From positions 957,991 to 1,021,990 of the forward strand of contig NZ_CP050191.1 of NCBI RefSeq assembly GCF_011745145.1: DNA of 64,000 bases, given 5' to 3'. Shown one piece after another: positions 17,415-27,110 of this stretch. The stretch's first letter is position 1, and the number at the start of each line of letters is the position of its first letter. The translations under genes were made by a program, and so were the position numbers. This stretch comes from Mycobacterium sp. DL440. Lineage in GTDB: Bacteria; Actinomycetota; Actinomycetes; Mycobacteriales; Mycobacteriaceae. The notes under the pieces were generated by a model. The model was not told the DNA's origin. It saw nothing but the letters and a program-made list of their open reading frames with translations, and did no database searches.

Positions 17415-17899
17415 CCGAGCCGCTCGGCGGCCAGCGCCGAAAGCTCGGGGCCCGATACCCGGTAGGTGGTCCACTCGCTCTGCGGCGTGCCGCCCACGGC
17501 GTCGTACAGCGCGATGGCGTTGACGTTCCAGTTCAGCACCGCCCAGGTCATCCGGGTGTAGCCGTGTTCGATGCATTCGGCGGCCAAGGTGGACAACAGC
17601 TTTCGGGCCAGCCCGCGGCGCCGGAAGGCCGGGCGCACGTAGAGGTCTTCCAGGTACAGCCCGGCGACGCCGTCCCAGGTGGAGAAGTTCAGGAACCACA
17701 CGGCGGTTGCGGCAACCTGCCCGTCGACCTCCAGCATGTGTGCGTAGGCCACCGGTCGCTCGCCGAAAAGAGCTGTGTGCATCTGTTTTTCGGTCACGGT
17801 GCACTCGTCTGCGGCCCGTTCGAACTCCGCCAACTCGCGGATCATCGCAGTGATCTCGACCTCGTCGCCCGGCCGCGCCCGGCGGATCAACTCGCTCAT
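17411..17899 (-). CDS. GNAT-family N-acetyltransferase
   Basis: A 162-residue GNAT enzyme. The acetyl-CoA loop R-P-A-F-R-R-R-G-L-A-R-K-L-L follows the L-E-D-L-Y-V strand, and N-W-N-V-N-A-I-A-L-Y-D-A-V-G-G is motif B. The pattern resembles diamine/thialysine acetyltransferases of the SAT2 type, so an amine or amino-acid acceptor is plausible but not shown. It starts at ATG 17899, overlapping the stop of the isochorismate synthase gene by 4 bases. Confidence 0.85.
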   Translation of the reverse strand: MSELIRRARPGDEVEITAMIRELAEFERAADECTVTEKQMHTALFGERPVAYAHMLEVDGQVAATAVWFLNFSTWDGVAGLYLEDLYVRPAFRRRGLARKLLSTLAAECIEHGYTRMTWAVLNWNVNAIALYDAVGGTPQSEWTTYRVSGPELSALAAERLG

Positions 17900-18993
17900 G
17901 TCGCCCCTAGTCCGGTCAGGATGGTTCTGAATTTCGTGGTGGTCTCGTCGACTTCGTCATCGGGATCGGATTCGGCGACAATACCGCCCCCGGCACTGGC
18001 CAGTGCCGTGTATCGATCCGCGGACAACACCGCACAGCGGATCGACACCACCCAGCGTCCGTCGCCGCTGCTGTCGCACCAGCCGACGGCGCCCGCGTAG
18101 AACCCGCGGTCACCCTCCAATTCGCCGATCAGCGTGGCGGCGCGGTCGGTGGGCACTCCGCCGACCGCCGGGGTCGGGTGCAGGGCCAGTGCGAGATCGA
18201 TTGCCGTGGTGTGTTTTTCGCGCAACCGGCCGAGAACCGGGGTGCTCAGGTGCCACAGCGCGTCGGTGCCGTGCAACTGTGGCTCCTGCGCGATCTGCAG
18301 GTCTACGCACAGCGGATCCAGCGCTTGGCGCATCACGTCCACCACCAGCTGATGCTCATGGCGGTTCTTCGCCGAGGCCGCCAGTGCCGCCGCATTGGCC
18401 GCATCGATCTGCGGATCGGCCGATCGTGGTGCCGACCCGGCGAACGGCTGGCAGATCACCATCTCGCCGTCGCGCGCCACCAGCAACTCGGGGCTCGCGC
18501 CCACCAGAGCGGTGCCGGTGTGGGCATCGCCCGCCGGGGTCAGGTCCGCCAGGTAGACCGTGGCGGCCGGGTCGGCGTCGGCCAGTCGGCGTAACACGGT
18601 CCGCTCGTCCCACGGTGAATCGGCGGTCAGGCGCAGCGCACGGGCCAGCACCACCTTGTCGATCGGGATCTGCGGGTCCCGCAGCCGCCGGATCGCCTCG
18701 GCCACCCGCTCGCGGTGCACCGATCCCGGCGGCAGGGTTGCGCGCTCCACTACCGCAGGGGGCGGATTCACGGGCCATGCGGGCAGCGCGTCGGTGAACC
18801 GGACCGTATCGGGCTCATACAGGGCGGCCGGTGCGGTCGGGTCGAATGGCAACGCGCCCAGAACAATTGGCGTTCCCGACCGCAGCGCTGCCTGAGCGTC
18901 GGCGAGGTCGGAAAATCCGGCGTGTACACCCTCGGCGAGGACCGTCCCGTTCGGCCCGGCCAACACGAACGACGTGTTCACTGCGACAGACAC
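17896..18993 (-). CDS. entC: Isochorismate synthase (EntC/MenF type)
   Basis: About 365 residues with the chorismate-binding fold: D-K-V-V-L-A-R-A-L (general-base lysine), F-A-G-S-A-P-R-S, K-N-R-H-E-H, H-P-T-P-A-V-G-G and G-E-L-E-G-D-R-G-F-Y-A-G-A-V-G-W. It converts chorismate to isochorismate, for menaquinone or salicylate. Starts are uncertain: GTG at 18993, or GTG at 18981 that overlaps the phosphatase stop as GTGA. It corresponds to Rv3215. It is in a minus-strand operon phosphatase-entC-acetyltransferase. Confidence 0.87.
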   Translation of the reverse strand: MSVAVNTSFVLAGPNGTVLAEGVHAGFSDLADAQAALRSGTPIVLGALPFDPTAPAALYEPDTVRFTDALPAWPVNPPPAVVERATLPPGSVHRERVAEAIRRLRDPQIPIDKVVLARALRLTADSPWDERTVLRRLADADPAATVYLADLTPAGDAHTGTALVGASPELLVARDGEMVICQPFAGSAPRSADPQIDAANAAALAASAKNRHEHQLVVDVMRQALDPLCVDLQIAQEPQLHGTDALWHLSTPVLGRLREKHTTAIDLALALHPTPAVGGVPTDRAATLIGELEGDRGFYAGAVGWCDSSGDGRWVVSIRCAVLSADRYTALASAGGGIVAESDPDDEVDETTTKFRTILTGLGAT

Positions 18994-19589
18994 GGGTTGG
19001 GGTGACCGGTCAGTCCGAGCGCGGTGATCTGGCGCGCGCCGTGTTCGAATCCGCACACGGCCAGAGAGGCGGGCACCATCGACAGTCGGATGCCCTCGGA
19101 CACCGGCAGTTCCGCCCAGCGGGTCAACATCGCGCGGGAGAAATGCCCGTGCCCGACAAACACGACGTCGCGGGTGGGCAGATGTTCCAACGCCAATGCC
19201 ACCGCGCGGTCGGCACGGGCGCCGACCTGCTCGAGGTCCTCGCCGCCGGGGCAGCCATGCGTCCACACCAGCCAATCGGGCACCGTCTGGCGGATCTGAG
19301 GCGTGGTCAGCCCCTCGTAGTCGCCGTAATCCCACTCGGACAGCACCGGGTTGACCTCGTCGACGTGCAGGCCGGCCAGCTCGGCAGTGTCCAGCGCTCG
19401 GCGCCGCGGGCTGCTGATCACCAGCGGGTCGGTCAACTGCAGTTCGGCAAGTGCCGGGCGGGCCAGGACAGCCTGTTCCCGCCCGGTTTCGGTCAGGTCC
19501 TGCTCGGTGCGGCCGGTGTGCCTACCGGTGGCCGACCACTCGGTCTCGCCGTGCCGGAGCAGGATCAGGCGGTGCAGGCGGTCGCTCAC
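18978..19589 (-). CDS. Histidine phosphatase (Rv3214-like)
   Basis: A 203-residue histidine phosphatase with the catalytic L-L-R-H-G-E-T-E at residues 9-16, S-S-P-R-R-R-A-L-D-T-A, and the second histidine in F-V-G-H-G-H-F. M. tuberculosis Rv3214 has the same length as I recall and is an acid phosphatase despite a former phosphoglycerate mutase label. The GTG at 19589 gives M-S-D-R-L-H-R-L. It is divergent from the ParA-like gene with a 58-base gap. Confidence 0.88.
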   Translation of the reverse strand: MSDRLHRLILLRHGETEWSATGRHTGRTEQDLTETGREQAVLARPALAELQLTDPLVISSPRRRALDTAELAGLHVDEVNPVLSEWDYGDYEGLTTPQIRQTVPDWLVWTHGCPGGEDLEQVGARADRAVALALEHLPTRDVVFVGHGHFSRAMLTRWAELPVSEGIRLSMVPASLAVCGFEHGARQITALGLTGHPNPCLSQ

Positions 19590-19647
19590 ACCGGCGATTC
19601 TGCCGCACGTTCCGGCAATGCCGCCGGGAGCGTGCTTGGATGAAGGT

Positions 19648-20445
19648 GTGACGCGAGTATTAGCGGTCGCCAATCAAAAGGGTGGGGTAGCCAAGACGAC
19701 GACGGTGGCGTCGCTGGGTGCGGCGATGTCTGAGCAGGGCCGGCGGGTTTTGCTCGTCGATCTGGATCCGCAAGGCTGTCTGACGTTTTCATTGGGCCAC
19801 GACCCGGACAAACTGCCGGTGTCGGTACACGAGGTATTGCTCGGCGACGTCGAGCCGGGGGCGGCCCTGGTCGAGACGGCCGAGGGGATGACGCTGCTGC
19901 CGGCCAACATCGATCTCGCCGGATCCGAAGCCATGCTGCTGATGCGGGCCGGGCGGGAGTATGCGCTCAAGCGGGCCTTGTCCAAGGTTTCGGACGATTT
20001 CGACGTGGTGATCCTCGACTGCCCGCCGTCCCTGGGCGTGTTGACGCTCAACGGTCTGACGGCCGCGAACGACGTGATCGTGCCGTTGCAGTGCGAGACC
20101 CTGGCGCACCGCGGTGTGGGGCAGTTTCTGCGCACGATCGCCGACGTGCAGCAGATCACCAATCCCGAGCTGGCCCTGTTGGGCGCGCTGCCGACACTCT
20201 ACGATTCGCGCACCACCCACAGCCGTGACGTGCTGCTGGATGTTGCGGACCGGTACGAACTGCCTGTGTTGGCTCCGCCGATTCCCCGCACCGTGCGGTT
20301 CGCCGAGGCCAGCGCATCGGGGTCCTCGGTGCTGGCCGGCCGGAAGAGCAAAGGTGGGCTGGCCTACCGCGAGCTGGCCCAGGCCCTGCTCAAGCACTGG
20401 AAGTCTGGCAAGAAGCTGCCGACGTTCACACCCGAGGTGGTGTAG
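19648..20445 (+). CDS. ParA/MinD-like ATPase (Rv3213c-like)
   Basis: A 265-residue ParA-family ATPase. The deviant Walker A motif K-G-G-V-A-K-T-T is at residues 11-18, A' D-L-D-P-Q-G near 41-46, and Walker B V-I-L-D-C-P-P-S near 125-132. No ParB gene is adjacent, so it is an orphan member rather than the chromosomal ParA. GTG at 19648 is fixed by the short V-T-R-V-L-A-V-A-N-Q lead-in. A PP2C-type phosphatase starts 54 bases downstream on the same strand. Confidence 0.88.
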   Translation: MTRVLAVANQKGGVAKTTTVASLGAAMSEQGRRVLLVDLDPQGCLTFSLGHDPDKLPVSVHEVLLGDVEPGAALVETAEGMTLLPANIDLAGSEAMLLMRAGREYALKRALSKVSDDFDVVILDCPPSLGVLTLNGLTAANDVIVPLQCETLAHRGVGQFLRTIADVQQITNPELALLGALPTLYDSRTTHSRDVLLDVADRYELPVLAPPIPRTVRFAEASASGSSVLAGRKSKGGLAYRELAQALLKHWKSGKKLPTFTPEVV

Positions 20446-20499
20446 GCGCGCCCTTCTCCGGTGGCAGGGGGTCGCCGGAGCGACGAGAGGACGATCTGG

Positions 20500-21201
20500 A
20501 TGGCTTCGGTGTTACGGTCGGCAACCGCCACCGATCAGGGTCCGGTGCGGCAGAGCAACCAGGATTCTCTGCTCGCCGACGGCATTCTGTACGCGGTGGC
20601 CGACGGTTTCGGGCCCGACGGCGATCACGCCAGCCGGATCGCGGTGGAGGTGCTGGCCGCCGGTTTCGCCGCCGCCCCCGATCGCGACGGGCTGATCGGC
20701 GCGGTCCAGGAGGCCAACGACCAGGTCTTCGCGCATGTCAGCGCGTCGGGCACCAGTTCGGGCGCCACGCTGACGGTGGTGGCCGTCTTCGGCGACGACC
20801 ACGGCGGACCTCTGGCCATCAACATCGGAGATTCGCCGCTGAACCGGATTCGCGATGGTGCCATGAGTCAGTTGACCAACGACCACAGCGTTTCCGGTGA
20901 GCTGGTGCGTGCCGGTGAGATCACCCGCGAGGAGGCCCGCTTCCACCCGCACCGCCATCTGCTGACGCGGGCACTCGGTATCGGCCCCGTCATCCGGCCC
21001 GATCTGTTCGATCTGGACTGCCGTCCCGGAGACCGGCTGTTGATCAGCAGTGACGGATTGTTCGCCGGAGCGGAGGATGCCGACATCGTGAGCGCTGCCG
21101 CAGCTGACGAACCTGAGGTCGCGGCACAGCGGCTGGTCCAGGTCGCCAACGACGCAGGCGGCAGTGACAACACCACGGTGATCGTGCTCGATATCGGCTG
21201 A
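20500..21201 (+). CDS. PP2C-family Ser/Thr phosphatase
   Basis: A 233-residue PPM phosphatase. Metal-binding aspartates are visible in R-Q-S-N-Q-D-S (residues 17-23), A-D-G-F-G, I-S-S-D-G-L and G-G-S-D-N-T-T. The usual N-E-D is N-Q-D and the D-G-M-G-G loop is replaced by D-G-F-G-P-D-G-D-H-A-S, yet all key aspartates remain, so activity is plausible. Start: ATG at 20500 after GAGAGGA; a GTG at 20461 is possible. I do not recall this gene in the M. tuberculosis order, so it appears inserted between the Rv3213c and Rv3212 equivalents. Confidence 0.82.
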   Translation: MASVLRSATATDQGPVRQSNQDSLLADGILYAVADGFGPDGDHASRIAVEVLAAGFAAAPDRDGLIGAVQEANDQVFAHVSASGTSSGATLTVVAVFGDDHGGPLAINIGDSPLNRIRDGAMSQLTNDHSVSGELVRAGEITREEARFHPHRHLLTRALGIGPVIRPDLFDLDCRPGDRLLISSDGLFAGAEDADIVSAAAADEPEVAAQRLVQVANDAGGSDNTTVIVLDIG

Positions 21202-21213
21202 GCCCTGCCCGGG

Positions 21214-22440
21214 TCAGGTCGCGCCGAGGGCCACCAGTTGCGTGCCGCGTTGTTCGAGCACGGTGTCCCCGGCCACCGCCGGCACCACCGGTGACACGCT
21301 GGGTTTGCGTGGCAGGGCGATATGGCGCCGGCCGGCGCCGGTCTCCTGATCGAAGGCGTCGTAACCGTCGCTGACCGGAACCAGCAGCTGGCCGGCCATC
21401 ACCGTGGCTGGTCCCACGGGAAGATGCGGTCCCGATGGGCTGACGGTGAACTTGTACTGAAGGCCCGAGCTGCCGGTGGTGCTGAAGACCAGCACCGAGT
21501 CGCCGGTCCACCAGGTGATCAGGTCCCCGGCGCGGGTAGCGGTCGACTGCGGCGCCGCCGGCTTGGCCAGCGGCAGGCTGGCGAGCGTCTTTCCGGTCTC
21601 GTCGATGACGTTGACCATCGGCCTCGGCGTGGGCAGGTACACCGCGGTCGTGGTGCCTGACACCGCGATCACCTTGGCCCCGGATTCGTCCGTGATGTCC
21701 TGTAGTTCGACGTAGCGCACGTCGGGAGTGTCTTCTTCGTCGGCCGGACGCAGCAGGGTCAACCGGACGAACTTGCTCTTCGGGCACGATTCCAGCACCG
21801 ACACCGCTGAGGAACTCGCCGCCGCCGACAGCTGGCGGCATACCGGTGAGGCCGGCACGTCGGGTTTGATGCGGGCGTCCAGCGCACCGTAGGACAGCAT
21901 CCGCACCATGTCCGAGCGCCACAGCTCGAGACGACTGTCCCCGGCGGAGAGCACCGTGGAGCCGTCGGACGACAGCTGCACCTCGGGGTCGGCATAGGCG
22001 GTGCGGGCGGGCCCACGCGTGCCGGTCTTGCCGTCGATCGTGCTGACCTGTCCGCAGCCGCGAACATCGGGATACACCGCGACCGCGTACTGATACACCG
22101 ACGTCACACCGCACAGTGCGAGGTCGCGGGCATAGCTCCACAGAACTGCGCCGCTGACGGGATCGCGGCCTTCGACGGTGGAGCCGTCGGCGGTCACCAC
22201 CGAGCCGCCGGCGAGCACGGGCTGAGTGGTCCGCGGGCTGCCGGCCGTCCACAGTTGCTGCAGGCCGGGCGGAATCTCGTGGGCCGGTGTCAGGTAAGGA
22301 ACTGGTGCTGCAGAGGGTCTGCTGATGGTTGCCCGTGCGTCACTGGTCCACCAGATCAGGCCGGCCGCCAGCGCGACGATCGCGACGATTGCCGCCGCGG
22401 CGGCCATGTCGCCGCGGGTGCGGCGTTCGGGTTTGACCAC
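21214..22440 (-). CDS. Membrane-anchored PQQ-like beta-propeller protein
   Basis: A 408-residue protein with an N-terminal membrane anchor (residues about 12-32, A-A-A-A-A-I-V-A-I-V-A-L-A-A-G-L) and a large extracytoplasmic part with repeated beta-propeller-like strands such as G-G-S-V-V-T-A-D-G-S-T-V-E-G-R-D-P-V-S-G. Four to five cysteines suggest disulfides. It corresponds by position to Rv3212. Role unknown. It starts 27 bases after the RhlE stop on the same strand. Confidence 0.75.
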   Translation of the reverse strand: MVKPERRTRGDMAAAAAIVAIVALAAGLIWWTSDARATISRPSAAPVPYLTPAHEIPPGLQQLWTAGSPRTTQPVLAGGSVVTADGSTVEGRDPVSGAVLWSYARDLALCGVTSVYQYAVAVYPDVRGCGQVSTIDGKTGTRGPARTAYADPEVQLSSDGSTVLSAGDSRLELWRSDMVRMLSYGALDARIKPDVPASPVCRQLSAAASSSAVSVLESCPKSKFVRLTLLRPADEEDTPDVRYVELQDITDESGAKVIAVSGTTTAVYLPTPRPMVNVIDETGKTLASLPLAKPAAPQSTATRAGDLITWWTGDSVLVFSTTGSSGLQYKFTVSPSGPHLPVGPATVMAGQLLVPVSDGYDAFDQETGAGRRHIALPRKPSVSPVVPAVAGDTVLEQRGTQLVALGAT

Positions 22441-22467
22441 TGACCGGTCTTGCCTGGCGTGAGCCGG

Positions 22468-23970
22468 TCAGCCGGCCGTGGCGGTCTCGGTCTTGCGGGG
22501 ACGGCGCCGACGTCGACGACGTCCGGCCGACGACGCGTCGTCCGCGGTGTCTGCCGACTCGGTCACCGATGCGGAATCGGTGCTCTCCGATGCCGCAGCA
22601 GCGGCGCCCTCGGGATGCCCGGTGCCTGCCTCACCGCCGCGGGTACGGCGACGGTTGCGGGTCCTGGTCTTGGCCGGCCGATCCTCGGAGTCCGCCGAGG
22701 AGATGCGCTTCTCGTCGGCGCTGCGCTTGGGTTTGGCTTTGACCGGTTCGCCGATCCGGCCGGTGGCGTCGCTCGGGATGCCCAGTTCCTCATAGATATG
22801 CGGTGAGCTGGAATAGGTTTCGGCGGGATCGGGGCAACCCAGGTTGAGCGCCCTGTCGATCGTCTCCCAGCGGGTCAGTTCGTCCCAGTCGACCAGGGTG
22901 ATCGCGACACCGGTCTTGCCGGCGCGGCCGGTGCGGCCGATGCGGTGCACGTAAGCCTGCTCGTCCTCGGGGCACTGGTAGTTGATGACGTGCGTGACGT
23001 CGTCGATATCGATACCCCGTGCCGCGACATCCGTCGCGACCAGAACGTCGACGGCTCCGGTGCGGAACGACTTGAGGGCCTTCTCGCGGGCGCCCTGGCC
23101 GAGGTCGCCGTGCACGGCGTCGACCTTGAATCCGCGCTCGGCGAGTTCGTCGGACACCTTCTGCGCGGTGCGCTTGGTGCGGGTGAAGATCATCGTGGCG
23201 CCGCGGCTGTCGGCCTGCAGGATCCGGCTGACCAGCTCCGACTTGTCCAGGGCATGCGCCCGGTAGGCGAACTGCTCGGTGGTGTCGTGCGTGGCCGCCG
23301 AGTGCGGGGCCTCGGCCCGGATGTGGGTCGGCTGGTTCATGAACGTGCGGGCCAGCGTGATGATCGGGTCCGGCATGGTGGCCGAGAACAGCATCGACTG
23401 GCGGTCGTCGGGGGTCAACCGCAGGATGCGCTCGATGTCGGGCAGGAAGCCCAGATCAAGCATCTCGTCGGCCTCGTCGAGCACCAGCACGGACAGACCG
23501 CCCAGCTGCAGGTGTCCCTGCTGTGCCAGGTCGAGCAGTCGACCCGGGGTGCCGACGACGACGTCGACACCCTTGCGCAGCGCTTCGATCTGGGGCTCGT
23601 AGGGACGGCCGCCGTAGATCGAGGTCACCGAGAATTTCCGGTCTCCGGTGGTCAGGTATTTGGCCGCTCCGGCGAGGTCGCCGTAGACCTGAATGCAGAG
23701 CTCACGGGTGGGCACCACGATCAGCGCCCGGGGGGTGCCGTTGAGCGGGCGGGTCTCATCGGTGGAGATGCGATGCAGCAGCGGGATCCCGAAGGCGTAG
23801 GTCTTGCCCATGCCGGTGCGGGCCTGACCGATCAGATCGTCGCCGGCCAGTGCCAGCGGGAGGGTCAGTTCTTGGATGGCAAAGGGGTGTTCGATGCCTT
23901 CTTCGGACAGTGCACGGACGATTTCGTCGCGGACGCCGAGTTCGGCAAACGTTCTATTCAGATGAGTCAT
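22468..23970 (-). CDS. rhlE: DEAD-box RNA helicase RhlE-like
   Basis: A 500-residue DEAD-box helicase. The Q motif is P-F-A-I-Q-E-L-T-L-P, Walker A A-R-T-G-M-G-K-T, Walker B D-E-A-D, then S-A-T, I-F-T-R-T-K-R-T, A-R-G-I-D and H-R-I-G-R-T-G-R-A-G. The last 120 residues are acidic/basic low complexity ending in a run of arginines, a probable RNA-contact tail. The ATG at 23970 gives M-T-H-L-N-R-T-F-A-E-L-G; the open frame beyond is not homologous. It unwinds structured RNA, relevant to cold growth and ribosome assembly. Confidence 0.92.
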   Translation of the reverse strand: MTHLNRTFAELGVRDEIVRALSEEGIEHPFAIQELTLPLALAGDDLIGQARTGMGKTYAFGIPLLHRISTDETRPLNGTPRALIVVPTRELCIQVYGDLAGAAKYLTTGDRKFSVTSIYGGRPYEPQIEALRKGVDVVVGTPGRLLDLAQQGHLQLGGLSVLVLDEADEMLDLGFLPDIERILRLTPDDRQSMLFSATMPDPIITLARTFMNQPTHIRAEAPHSAATHDTTEQFAYRAHALDKSELVSRILQADSRGATMIFTRTKRTAQKVSDELAERGFKVDAVHGDLGQGAREKALKSFRTGAVDVLVATDVAARGIDIDDVTHVINYQCPEDEQAYVHRIGRTGRAGKTGVAITLVDWDELTRWETIDRALNLGCPDPAETYSSSPHIYEELGIPSDATGRIGEPVKAKPKRSADEKRISSADSEDRPAKTRTRNRRRTRGGEAGTGHPEGAAAAASESTDSASVTESADTADDASSAGRRRRRRRPRKTETATAG

Positions 23971-24263
23971 GGTGGGTGGAGGTGGCCTTTCACTGTCAAA
24001 CCTCAGGGGCATCCAGCGCACACGAGTTTGACGATGAAGCAGTCGGGTTCGCCCGGATACGGTCGTATCCGTCGGCGCTGCCGATCCGCTGGGCCCAGCT
24101 CCACAGGGCGGGCCAACTGCGTGCACGCACATTTCCTGGTAGCGGTTCGGGCGCTGAAAGAGTCGGCTCGAAGCCGTTACCAAGTGTCATTGTAGCTGGT
24201 CGCGGGATATGGGCCGATTTGCCAGCAGATCACGGTGCCCCGGCGGCGTCTAGAGTTGGTCTC

Positions 24264-24962
24264 ATGAATTCGCCTCAGCCTGCCGCGGAACAGACCATCG
24301 AACGGGTCGATGCGGGCGTGACGGCGGATCATCCCGGGGTCAACGAACTGTTCGCAGTGCTGGCCTACGGCGAGGTCGCTGCGTTCTACCGGCTTACCGA
24401 AGAGGCACGCATGGCGCCGAATCTGCGCGGCCGGATCAACTTGGCGAGTATGGCCGCCGCTGAGATGGGCCATTACGAGTTGTTGCGGGATGCGTTGGAA
24501 CACAGGGGAGTCGACGTCGTTCCAGCGATGACGAAGTACGCCTCGGCGTTGGAGAACTATCACCGGATGACCACTCCGAGCACGTGGCTGGAGGCGTTGG
24601 TCAAGACCTACATCGGCGATGCGCTGGCCGCGGACTTCTACCTGGAGATCGCCGATGCGTTGCCCGAGGAGGTGGCCGGCGTGGTGCGCTCGGTGCTGGC
24701 CGAAACCGGGCACTCGCAGTTCGTGGTTGCCGAGGTGCGCGCGGCCGTGACGGCCAGCGACCGTCAGCGCCACCGGCTGGCGCTGTGGGCGCGTCGTCTG
24801 CTCGGCGAGGCCGTCACCCAGGCCCAGTTCGTCCTTGCCGATCACGACGAACTCGTCGACCTCGTCATGTCCAGCGGCGAGGGTCTGACGCAGTTGGCCG
24901 AGTTCTTCGGCCGGCTGCAGAACACCCACCAGTCCCGGATGCAGGAACTGGGCCTGGCGTAA
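24264..24962 (+). CDS. Ferritin-like-fold protein (Rv3210c-like)
   Basis: A 232-residue, mostly helical protein. E and H residues are spaced as in ferritin-like four-helix bundles: A-Y-G-E-V-A-A-F, A-A-A-E-M-G-H-Y-E-L, and later A-E-T-G-H-S-Q-F. Two E-x-x-H type pairs could hold a di-iron site as in MiaE-type hydroxylases; substrate unknown. The start is the ATG at 24264. The 293-base gap 23971-24263 with divergent rhlE holds no gene that I can see; it contains a small GGATAC-GGTC-GTATCC dyad at 24055-24070. Confidence 0.75.
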   Translation: MNSPQPAAEQTIERVDAGVTADHPGVNELFAVLAYGEVAAFYRLTEEARMAPNLRGRINLASMAAAEMGHYELLRDALEHRGVDVVPAMTKYASALENYHRMTTPSTWLEALVKTYIGDALAADFYLEIADALPEEVAGVVRSVLAETGHSQFVVAEVRAAVTASDRQRHRLALWARRLLGEAVTQAQFVLADHDELVDLVMSSGEGLTQLAEFFGRLQNTHQSRMQELGLA

Positions 24963-25004
24963 TACCCGCCAGACCCAGTCCGTCACTGCTTGGTTGGTTC
25001 GCCG

Positions 25005-25781
25005 CTACTGCGTGCAGGTGGTGATCATGGTGTTGTTGGCCTGCGCGACGATCACGGCGCCTGATGCGTCGGTGATCGAGCAGTTGAGCTGGCCGGCGAC
25101 GCTGGTCGCGGTCACCGACTTGAGCTGGACACCGGGGTTGAGCACCACAGTCTTGGCCCACGGCAGCGCAACGTTGATGTCGGTCTGCAGTGCGCCCTGC
25201 GCGTCGGTGTAGACGATGGTCACCAGGTCGATGAGCTGCCGGTTGCCGGTCACCCGGTAGGTGATGGTGCTCGGGCTCACGGTGGCTGCGGGTGGAGCCG
25301 CCTCAGCCGGCGGGGCGGCGGGCGCGGGCGCCGCGGTGGCACTGGGCGACGGCGTCACCGTGGTCACGGTTTCGGGGGACAGCGGTGCGGTCGGTGCTGC
25401 GCGCGGCGGGACGGGCTTGGAGGTGGCGTCCTGGGCCGGTTGGGTGGTCTGTGTCGGCTGGGCCGATGGCGAGGTGAGGGTGGCCGACACCGAACCGCTG
25501 TCCCCGCCGCCGAGGATCACCACGGTGCAGATCACCGCGACCAACAGGATCGCGCCGGCCACGGCCGCCACCCAGATCCAGCGCCGGTCGATGGGGTCCT
25601 CGTAGAACGTGACCTCGTCGTCGTATTCCGCGTCGTAGTCGTCGTAATCGGCCGAGTAGTCCGTCCCCGCGTCGGGGGCGTAGCCGTCGGGGGTATGGCC
25701 GGCGTACCCGCCCGGCTCATACGAGTTATCCCCGAAGCGCTCGGTCGGGGTGGTGTCATACGGCGAATAATGCCTGGTCAT
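25005..25781 (-). CDS. MmpS-like membrane protein
   Basis: A 258-residue protein with an acidic, Tyr/Asp-rich cytoplasmic N terminus (1-66), one membrane helix (W-I-W-V-A-A-V-A-G-A-I-L-L-V, about 68-90), a Pro/Ala/Thr linker (95-165) and a C-terminal MmpS domain (I-T-Y-R-V-T-G to T-T-C-T-Q, with a disulfide-ready pair C-S-I-T-D and T-C-T-Q). MmpS proteins assist MmpL lipid exporters, but no mmpL lies nearby. By position it corresponds to Rv3209. It is convergent with the ferritin-like gene. Confidence 0.8.
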   Translation of the reverse strand: MTRHYSPYDTTPTERFGDNSYEPGGYAGHTPDGYAPDAGTDYSADYDDYDAEYDDEVTFYEDPIDRRWIWVAAVAGAILLVAVICTVVILGGGDSGSVSATLTSPSAQPTQTTQPAQDATSKPVPPRAAPTAPLSPETVTTVTPSPSATAAPAPAAPPAEAAPPAATVSPSTITYRVTGNRQLIDLVTIVYTDAQGALQTDINVALPWAKTVVLNPGVQLKSVTATSVAGQLNCSITDASGAVIVAQANNTMITTCTQ

Positions 25782-26011
25782 GCGGCTGTCCCAGTCGTCT
25801 CGTCCAATGTCGAAACTGATGCTATCGAGGCGGAAGTGACAGATGAGGTTGAGCTCGGTGCGTGTCGGTCACGGTCCGGACTCGGTTCGGTATCTGTGTT
25901 TCGCGCACGGCGTACTCCGGTCCAGCCCCGCTCGCGGCGGGCGGGCTCGCCCGTCCACTAGCCTGCTCAGGGAAGTCGACAAACGTTGTGAGAAAGAAAG
26001 AAGGGTCCAGC

Positions 26012-26251
26012 GTGGAGGTCAAGATCGGTGTCACGGACAGCCCTCGCGAGCTGACCTTCAACAGCGCGCAGACGCCCACCGAGGTGGAGCAGCAGGTCGT
26101 CGATGCACTCGCCACGGATTCGGGCGTGCTGGCGTTGACCGATGAGAAGGGCCGACGATTCCTGGTGCAGAACAGCCGGATCGCCTATGTCGAGATCGGC
26201 GCCGCCGACGTGCGTCGGGTCGGTTTCGGCGTGGGAGCGGAATCCGCCTGA
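26012..26251 (+). CDS. DUF3107 protein TB9.4-like
   Basis: A 79-residue protein, V-E-V-K-I-G-V-T-D-S-P-R-E-L, of the actinobacterial DUF3107 family (TB9.4, Rv3208A). The GTG at 26012 is set by the conserved start. It is divergent from the MmpS-like gene and convergent with the TetR gene, with only 2 bases between stops. Function is unknown. Confidence 0.85.
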   Translation: MEVKIGVTDSPRELTFNSAQTPTEVEQQVVDALATDSGVLALTDEKGRRFLVQNSRIAYVEIGAADVRRVGFGVGAESA

Positions 26252-26253
26252 GA

Positions 26254-27054
<801 letters not shown>

Positions 27055-27110
27055 TCACGGCATAGCTGCGCTCGGAACCGCTCCACAGGACTCTGTGCCA
27101 TTCTGGTCCG

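Noticed and set aside
24055..24070. GGATAC-GGTC-GTATCC dyad between rhlE and the ferritin-like gene
   Set aside because: The short 6-base arms are about what chance allows in a 293-base gap, and no second copy was seen nearby.
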